From: Gloeocapsopsis crepidinum LEGE 06123
GTDB lineage: Bacteria; Cyanobacteriota; Cyanobacteriia; Cyanobacteriales; Chroococcidiopsidaceae
NCBI RefSeq assembly: GCF_015207655.1
Contig: NZ_JADEWN010000007.1
Location: forward strand, 62,001 to 126,000
Direction: 5' to 3'
DNA length: 64,000 nucleotides
The translations under genes were made by a program, and so were the position numbers. The first letter of the stretch is position 1. The number at the start of each line of letters is the position of its first letter. Shown here in pieces: positions 58,176-64,000 of this stretch. Below the pieces are notes generated by a model. It had not been told where the DNA came from and searched no databases. It saw nothing but the letters and a program-made list of their open reading frames with translations.

Positions 58176-60596
58176 ATGTCGGAGTTAATCCAAGCTGTTA
58201 TCAATAGTGAAGAGAAAAGCGATCTACGCTCGTTTATTAGTGAAATTCGCCATCAGGAAAAGCGTTATTTATTACGTAACGATATTCTGAGTGCCTATGC
58301 AGATTATTGTGAGAAGCATCAAAAATCAGGAGATTTTATTTTGTCTTCTAACTTGAGTAAATTGATCTACTATACTCAAGAAATTCTACAAGAAGATGGT
58401 AATCTGTGCTTGATCATTCGCCCAAAAATTGCCAGTCAAGAAGTTTATCGGTTAACTGAAGATCTTAACGCTGAAGAACTAACAGTACAGGAACTTTTGG
58501 ATGTGCGCGATCGCTTTGTAAATCGTTACCATCCTAATGAAGGCGATATTTTAGAACTTGATTTTCAGCCATTTTACGATTACTCCCCTGCGATTCGCGA
58601 TCCAAAAAATATTGGTAAAGGCGTACAATATCTTAACCGTTATTTATCGAGTAAACTTTTCCAAGATCCACGGCAATGGCTAGAGAGTTTGTTTGACTTC
58701 CTGCGTTTGCATCAATACGAAGGTAGCCAACTGCTGATTAACGGACAAATACGGTCACAGCAACAACTTTCAGATCAGATCAAAAAAGCGTTAACCTATG
58801 TCGGTAAACTAGATAACGAAGAACCTTACGAGAAGTTTCGCTACGCCCTGCAAACGATGGGCTTTGAGCCTGGTTGGGGGAATACTGCAGGTCGAGTTGC
58901 AGAAACTTTAGAGATCCTCGATGAATTGATTGACTCTCCAGACCACCAAACACTGGAAGCTTTCATTTCTCGTATTCCTATGGTGTTTAAGATCGTGTTA
59001 GTGTCCGCCCACGGTTGGTTTGGTCAAGAGGGCGTTTTAGGAAGACCTGACACTGGTGGTCAAGTTGTTTATGTCCTTGACCAAGCAAGAAGTTTAGAAA
59101 AACAGTTACAAGAAGATACGACACTTGCTGGATTAGATGTTCTCAACGTCCAGCCAAAAGTGATTATCCTCAGCCGATTGATTCCAAATAGCGATGGAAC
59201 TTTGTGTAACCAGCGTCTAGAAAAAGTCTATGGCACAGAGAATGCTTGGATTTTGCGCGTACCGTTACGCGAATTTAATCCTAAAATGACGCAAAACTGG
59301 ATTTCGCGCTTTGAGTTTTGGCCTTATTTAGAAACCTTTGCGATTGATTCTGAAAAGGAACTGCGTTCCGAGTTACGCGGTAATCCAGATTTAATTATTG
59401 GCAACTACACCGATGGCAATCTGGTAGCATTTTTACTTGCTCGCCGCATGAAGGTAACGCAGTGTAATATTGCTCACGCCTTAGAAAAGTCGAAGTACTT
59501 ATTTAGTAACTTGTACTGGCAAGACTTAGAAGATAAATACCATTTTTCCCTACAGTTCACCGCTGATTTGATTGCAATGAATGCGGCTAATTTTATCATC
59601 AGCAGTACGTATCAAGAAATTGTCGGGACACCTGATAGTGTAGGACAGTACGAGTCATACAAATGTTTTACAATGCCAGAGTTGTATCACGTTGTCAGTG
59701 GCATTGAGTTATTTAGTCCCAAGTTCAACGTAGTACCTCCTGGAGTTAACGAGACATACTACTTCCCGTACTCGCGTTGGGACGATCGCACTGAAAGCGA
59801 TCGCAATCGCATGGAAGAGTTGTTATTTACCCAAGAAGATCCCAGTCAAATTTTCGGTAAACTTGACGATCCTACCAAGCGCCCAATTTTCTCAATGGCG
59901 CGTCTCGACCGCATTAAAAACCTCACTGGTCTAGCAGAATGCTTCGGTAAGAGTCCAGAATTACAAGAACATTGCAATTTGATCTTAGTTGCAGGTAAGT
60001 TGCGTGTAGAAGAGTCAGGCGACAACGAAGAACGTGACGAAATTGAGAAGCTTTACGGAATCATTGACCAATACAATCTACATGGTAAGTTCCGTTGGTT
60101 AGGAGTAAGGCTTTCTAAAACTGACTCTGGTGAAATTTATCGCGTGATTGCCGATCATCAAGGAATTTTTGTTCAACCAGCTTTGTTTGAAGCGTTTGGT
60201 TTGACGATTCTAGAAGCAATGATTTCGGGATTACCAACGTTTGCAACGCAGTTTGGCGGTCCTTTGGAAATTATTCACGATAAAGTGAATGGTTTTTACA
60301 TTAACCCCACACATTTAGAGGGAACTGCAGAGAAAATCCTTGATTTTGTCAGTAAGTGTGAACAAAACCCTAACTATTGGTACGAGATTTCTACAAGAGC
60401 AATGGATCGAGTTTACAGTACCTACACCTGGAAAATTCACACAACAAGGTTGCTATCTCTAGCAAGAATCTACGGTTTCTGGAACTTTACTTCTAAGGAA
60501 AACCGCGAAGATTTATTGCGTTACCTTGAAGCGATATTTTATCTGATTTACAAGCCCAAAGCGCAACAACTGCTAGATCAGCATATGTATCGTTAG
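58176..60596 (+). CDS. susA: Sucrose synthase
   Basis: Reversibly makes sucrose from UDP-glucose and fructose; in cyanobacteria it is linked to glycogen supply and stress responses. The 806-aa protein has the sucrose-synthase N-terminal domain (about 1-260), and then GWFGQEGVLGRPDTGGQVVYVLDQAR, which is the UDP-sugar binding entry. The GT4 domain follows, with HFSLQFTADLIAMN, VSGIELFSPKFNVVPPG, FSMARLDRIKNLTGL, and the Glu-x7-Glu motif (EAFGLTILEAM). The ATG at 58176 is preferred: AGGGA lies 6 bases before it, while the ATG at 58170 is too close to it. A hairpin follows the stop. Confidence 0.95.
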   Translation: MSELIQAVINSEEKSDLRSFISEIRHQEKRYLLRNDILSAYADYCEKHQKSGDFILSSNLSKLIYYTQEILQEDGNLCLIIRPKIASQEVYRLTEDLNAEELTVQELLDVRDRFVNRYHPNEGDILELDFQPFYDYSPAIRDPKNIGKGVQYLNRYLSSKLFQDPRQWLESLFDFLRLHQYEGSQLLINGQIRSQQQLSDQIKKALTYVGKLDNEEPYEKFRYALQTMGFEPGWGNTAGRVAETLEILDELIDSPDHQTLEAFISRIPMVFKIVLVSAHGWFGQEGVLGRPDTGGQVVYVLDQARSLEKQLQEDTTLAGLDVLNVQPKVIILSRLIPNSDGTLCNQRLEKVYGTENAWILRVPLREFNPKMTQNWISRFEFWPYLETFAIDSEKELRSELRGNPDLIIGNYTDGNLVAFLLARRMKVTQCNIAHALEKSKYLFSNLYWQDLEDKYHFSLQFTADLIAMNAANFIISSTYQEIVGTPDSVGQYESYKCFTMPELYHVVSGIELFSPKFNVVPPGVNETYYFPYSRWDDRTESDRNRMEELLFTQEDPSQIFGKLDDPTKRPIFSMARLDRIKNLTGLAECFGKSPELQEHCNLILVAGKLRVEESGDNEERDEIEKLYGIIDQYNLHGKFRWLGVRLSKTDSGEIYRVIADHQGIFVQPALFEAFGLTILEAMISGLPTFATQFGGPLEIIHDKVNGFYINPTHLEGTAEKILDFVSKCEQNPNYWYEISTRAMDRVYSTYTWKIHTTRLLSLARIYGFWNFTSKENREDLLRYLEAIFYLIYKPKAQQLLDQHMYR

Positions 60597-60604
60597 AGAG
60601 TGAC

Positions 60605-60660
60605 TAGTGGCTAGTGGGTAGTGATTAGACTACACCCAATCACCACTAGCCTTTTAACCT
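60605..60660. terminator. Hairpin between convergent genes, with tandem TAGTGG units
   Basis: GGCTAGTGG...GTGATT pairs with AATCACCACTAGCC (about 60609-60651), with a bulge and a T-run after it on the plus strand. It lies between sucrose synthase and the antiporter. Confidence 0.65.
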
Positions 60661-61749
60661 TTAGCCGATACCGTCGATGATGGGGTGGAAGTAGAAAGCA
60701 AGTCCCAGTACTGTGTAGGTTGCAAGGAGTAATGTACCTTCTAGCCAATTAGAACGACCGTCAGAACTGATGGAATTGGCGATAAGGACTGATACAGCAA
60801 CAGCGACAAGTTCAAATGGGTTGAAGTCTAAATCCATTGGTTGACCGAATATCCAACCAACTAACACTAAAACTGGGGCAACAAATAGCGCAATTTGTAG
60901 ACTTGATCCCACAGCGACAGAAAGCGAAAGATCCATTTTATTTTTCACAGCTACTGTGACTGCAGTAGTGTGTTCTGCTGCGTTTCCAATAATAGGAACG
61001 ACTATGACCCCCGTGAACAGTGCAGTTAGTCCTAGTTGTGATGTAGCAACTTCGAGGGAATCAACTAAAAACTCTGATTCGATTGCAACTAGCACTGTTG
61101 CTGCGAATAAAACTCCAACCCACAACCACAAATTGGGCTTCTCGGTATGCGCTTCTGATTCAGTTTCTGCAACACCCACATCGTAGAGATAAGAATGCGT
61201 TTTCATCGAAAAAAGCAGCGTGAGTGCGTATACCAACATCAACACCACAGCGACTGCAATCGAAAGGTTCTGGATTGTAGTTTCGCTAATTCCACTTGAA
61301 GTAATGTCAACTGTGGTTGGTACCAAAATGGCAATAACAGCTAAGTTCATAGAGGCTGCGTTGACTCGCGCAACAACAGGTTGAAATTCTTGTTCTTTGT
61401 GGCGTAAACCACCAAGTAGCATCGAAAGCCCCATGACTAAGAGTAAATTACCGATGATTGAGCCTGTAATGCTTGCTTTGACAACATCAACAAGACCTGA
61501 TCTCAAAGCAATTAACGCAATGATCAGTTCAGTTGCATTACCAAATGTGGCATTGAGTAATCCTCCTAGAAGTGGTCCTACCACCACAGCAATTTCTTCA
61601 GTAGCAGTACCCATCCACGCAGCTAATGGCAAAATTGCAAGTCCAGAGATGATAAAAACTGCTAACTCACCCCATTCTAAAAAGTGTGCTGCAAAGGAAA
61701 TTGGCACGAATAGCAGCAGAACTGAAAACAGAATATTTTTAACTGACAT
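60661..61749 (-). CDS. cax: Ca2+/H+ antiporter (CaCA family)
   Basis: A membrane protein of 362 aa from the ATG at 61749. It has about 11 hydrophobic helices in two halves, each with the CaCA alpha repeat: GGLLNATFGNATELIIALIALRSG in the first and VVPIIGNAAEHTTAVTVAVKNK in the second. An acidic loop (DVGVAETESEAHTEK) links the halves. The GNATE/GNAAE pair is typical of CAX calcium/proton exchangers. It would move Ca2+ out of the cytosol using the proton gradient. The in-frame 13 codons upstream are not conserved-looking. Confidence 0.92.
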   Translation of the reverse strand: MSVKNILFSVLLLFVPISFAAHFLEWGELAVFIISGLAILPLAAWMGTATEEIAVVVGPLLGGLLNATFGNATELIIALIALRSGLVDVVKASITGSIIGNLLLVMGLSMLLGGLRHKEQEFQPVVARVNAASMNLAVIAILVPTTVDITSSGISETTIQNLSIAVAVVLMLVYALTLLFSMKTHSYLYDVGVAETESEAHTEKPNLWLWVGVLFAATVLVAIESEFLVDSLEVATSQLGLTALFTGVIVVPIIGNAAEHTTAVTVAVKNKMDLSLSVAVGSSLQIALFVAPVLVLVGWIFGQPMDLDFNPFELVAVAVSVLIANSISSDGRSNWLEGTLLLATYTVLGLAFYFHPIIDGIG

Positions 61750-62310
61750 TTTCAACTTTGAGCAAGGGTAATCGTTACAGACAGTCAACGCGCGATCGCT
61801 GTAACTCGACTCTAGGATACTCGCTTCTTGGAAGGATCAGGGATGGGCAAGTAGAAGAGCAAGGGGGCTTCAGGTGCACAATGAGATAAACTTTGAGAGG
61901 GACACTGACTTTGACTCTTGGTTGAGAAGATATCTCTAGTTCCTGAACTCTGACCCCTGCTATACCTGTTAAGTTTTTATGTCGGTTGTAACCAAATATG
62001 AAGGTTTATTTAGCAAGGCAAAGTCTGATTGTTAAAACATTAAGAAAGCCTTAAATTCAGGCAATTTCTAGAGTTTAATGGGGATTGTAGAGGTTTGTTG
62101 CGGATTTAGACCTCTGGAGTGAGGCAATACTCTTGTCTGGGTTAATAAAATACAATGATTGCTAAGGACACACTGAACCACCGCAACAATTGCCCAGGTT
62201 CTAAATCTTCTTTTTAGCCTGAATGCTAACTTGAGTATCGAAATTTTCTGATGTTGTGGCATTGAGTATGGCATCAGGTTTCCCTTCATATTGAATTTGG
62301 ATAGTATTAC
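61750..62310. other. Intergenic region of about 560 bases
   Basis: The region separates the divergent antiporter and GH57 genes. I see a HIP1 site and AT-rich stretches but no convincing gene, repeat or RNA element. Confidence 0.5.
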
Positions 62311-64000
62311 ATGGTTGCTTCTTCTCAAATAGCTGGGGATCAAGGCGTTAAAACGGCTGCTACGCCAAGTCCTCTTCAAACAGCTACAGGTGTTTACGTT
62401 ACCGTCCACGGTCACTTCTATCAGCCGCCACGGGAAAATCCTTATCTTGACGCAATTGAACGTCAACCAAGTGCATCACCATTCCACGATTGGAATGAAC
62501 GCATTCACCACGAATGCTATCGTCCGAACGCTTTCGCTAGGGTGCTGAATGAACGGGGCGAGATCGTGGGGATCGTTAATAATTACGAGTATATGAGCTT
62601 TAACGTTGGACCGACGTTAATGTCTTGGTTGGAACGTTATGATGTCGAAGTGTATCAGCGAATTCTAGAAGCTGATCGTAAGAGTGGCGATCGCCTTCAT
62701 GGTCACGGTAATGCGATCGCACAAGCATACAACCACATTATTATGCCGCTTGCGAATACGCGGGATAAATATACACAAATTCGTTGGGGTAAAGCAGACT
62801 TTCGTTCGCGATTTGGACGCGATCCCGAAGGTATGTGGTTAGCAGAAACGGCTGTTGATTATGCAACCTTGGAAGCATTGGTAGCAGAAGGCATCAAGTT
62901 TATCATTCTTGCACCTTCGCAGGCACAACGTTGTCGCACGATCCCCACAGATGAACAACCAGTAACACAATGGCATGAAGTCGGTGGAGGTCAAATTGAT
63001 CCAACTCGTCCTTATCGTTGTTATTTAAAGGAAAGCGAGGAAGTTACACCGGATACTCGTTATATTGATATCTTTTTCTATGATGGTCCTATCTCGCGAG
63101 ATATGGGATTTAGTGATGTCTTATTTAATTCACAGCATCTAGCTGGACGTATTGGTTCGGCAGTACGCGGAGATCACCGTCCCGCGCAGTTAATTTCAGT
63201 TGCGACTGATGGAGAAACGTTTGGTCATCACAAAGGTGGAACTGAGAAAACTTTGGCGTATGCGTTTGTTGAAGAATTTCCCCGCCGCGAGTGGACAGTA
63301 ACGAATTTTGCTCATTACCTCAGTTTGAATACTCCAACGTGGGAAGTTGAACTCAAGCCAGTGACAGCGTGGAGTTGCGCGCATGGTGTCAATCGCTGGC
63401 AAGACGATTGTGGTTGCGGTGGTGAAGGTGGCGTATGGCATCAAAAATGGCGGCGTCCTTTGCGCCAAGCTTTAGACTGGCTGCGGGATCAGTTAATTAA
63501 GGTATACGAGGAAGCTGGTAGACAGTTTTTCCGCGATCCCTGGGGTGCAAGAGATGAATATATTCAAGTCATCCGCGATCGCTCTTTTGCAAATATTAAT
63601 CGTTTTCTGTGTCGCCATCAAACTCGCAAACTGAGCGCATCGGAACAAATTGACGCTTTACGCTTATTAGAAATGCAGCGTCATACGTTGTTGATGTATA
63701 CGAGTTGCGGTTGGTTTTTTGAAGAAATTTCGCGTCCAGAGGGAACACAAATTCTGCGCTATGCTGCGCGGGCATTAGAACTAGCTGGAGATGTTGCTGG
63801 AGTACAGTTAGAAAAGGGATTTATTAAACGACTGACGCAAGCACCCAGTAATGTTGACTTTTTTAAACACGGTGGTGAAGTTTATCGACACTTAGTTGTT
63901 TCTGCCCAAATTAGTTTTCAGCAAGTCGCGGCGCAGTATGCAATTACTTCGTTGTTTGGCAATCATAAACTAGAGCGCAGTCAAAATAATGGCTTTGCTG
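62311..64000 (+). CDS. DUF3536/GH57-family glycoside hydrolase-like protein, 5' part
   Basis: The frame from the ATG at 62311 stays open to the window end, so at least 563 residues are seen and the C-terminus lies outside. The N-terminal GH57 catalytic-type domain begins with VYVTVHGHFYQPPRENPYLD. It continues with NNYEYMSFNVGPTLMSWL, GHGNAIAQAYNHIIMPL, GMWLAETAVDYATLEALVAEG (with the nucleophile-type Glu), and SVATDGETFGHHKGG. The DUF3536 region follows (about 330 on). These proteins, annotated as alpha-amylase/alpha-mannosidase-like, are likely to act on alpha-glucans such as glycogen. The N-terminal 26 residues are polar and of low complexity. Confidence 0.9.
   Translation, partial: MVASSQIAGDQGVKTAATPSPLQTATGVYVTVHGHFYQPPRENPYLDAIERQPSASPFHDWNERIHHECYRPNAFARVLNERGEIVGIVNNYEYMSFNVGPTLMSWLERYDVEVYQRILEADRKSGDRLHGHGNAIAQAYNHIIMPLANTRDKYTQIRWGKADFRSRFGRDPEGMWLAETAVDYATLEALVAEGIKFIILAPSQAQRCRTIPTDEQPVTQWHEVGGGQIDPTRPYRCYLKESEEVTPDTRYIDIFFYDGPISRDMGFSDVLFNSQHLAGRIGSAVRGDHRPAQLISVATDGETFGHHKGGTEKTLAYAFVEEFPRREWTVTNFAHYLSLNTPTWEVELKPVTAWSCAHGVNRWQDDCGCGGEGGVWHQKWRRPLRQALDWLRDQLIKVYEEAGRQFFRDPWGARDEYIQVIRDRSFANINRFLCRHQTRKLSASEQIDALRLLEMQRHTLLMYTSCGWFFEEISRPEGTQILRYAARALELAGDVAGVQLEKGFIKRLTQAPSNVDFFKHGGEVYRHLVVSAQISFQQVAAQYAITSLFGNHKLERSQNNGFA

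Noticed and set aside
1-64000. tRNA, rRNA, prophage, IS element and CRISPR array
   Set aside because: Looked for T-loop and anticodon-stem patterns, transposase motifs, integrases and regular repeats throughout; none seen. Absence by eye is not proof.

Overview
The window is chromosomal DNA from a cyanobacterium. The palindrome GCGATCGC (HIP1) and close variants recur throughout, inside genes and between them. Many families are cyanobacterial in flavour: a TPS-type haemagglutinin-like exoprotein, a DUF5895 protein, sucrose synthase, acyl-ACP synthetase, a GAF-rich hybrid kinase and a DUF3536/GH57 protein. Gene content (sucrose synthase, many GNAT enzymes, decayed toxin-antitoxin loci) would fit a terrestrial Chroococcidiopsis/Gloeocapsopsis-like lineage, but that placement is inference. 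I saw no tRNA, rRNA, CRISPR array, IS element or prophage.

Layout. 0.1-5 kb: two small double-glycine-leader peptides on opposite strands flank one large secreted TPS exoprotein. 5.3-11.7 kb: a cytochrome b-like membrane protein missing one haem ligand, a lipase-like hydrolase, cobI, a proline-rich TonB-like protein, and a heptose-kinase/dTDP-glucose dehydratase pair for surface sugars. 11.8-19.3 kb: a conflict-type region with a decayed ACT gene, an intact antitoxin next to a twice-frameshifted VapC, a 1335-aa NACHT/STAND ATPase, an ABC-2 permease and a TIR-like protein. 19.4-28.3 kb: MltA, DUF5895, an EamA-GNAT-Ada operon, an AtzG/AtzE-like amidase pair, two GNAT genes and a His-rich CobW GTPase with a Zur-type box. 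28.4-35.9 kb: DUF3891, an isopenicillin-N-synthase-like oxygenase, a CrtYcd-type lycopene cyclase, ilvN, then small accessory pairs (BrnT-type toxin/antitoxin, DUF4926/DUF6883), a cytidine deaminase and a frameshifted small gene. 36-45 kb: a lone GspE ATPase, the PDH E2 subunit, YlqD, acyl-ACP synthetase, RecQ.

45.4-50.1 kb holds the cluster I find most interesting. On one strand lie a Rieske oxygenase, a PLP alpha-oxoamine synthase, a GNAT-like N-acyltransferase and an NAD(P) epimerase/reductase. The last three match the enzyme set for bacterial ceramide synthesis (Spt, bCerS, CerR), which would be unexpected in a cyanobacterium. 50.6-64 kb: a triple-GAF hybrid histidine kinase, an Fe-S aldo/keto reductase, a bifunctional nuclease, riboflavin synthase, an M32 carboxypeptidase, sucrose synthase, a Ca2+/H+ antiporter and the 5' part of a GH57/DUF3536 gene cut by the window end.

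Intergenic DNA carries short dispersed hairpin repeats and a longer GC-skewed repeat found in inverted orientation at about 39.6 and 54.6 kb. Several short genes (53-57 aa) and frameshifted remnants are annotated from direct reading of the sequence. Function assignments rest on motif recognition by eye; no database search was run.
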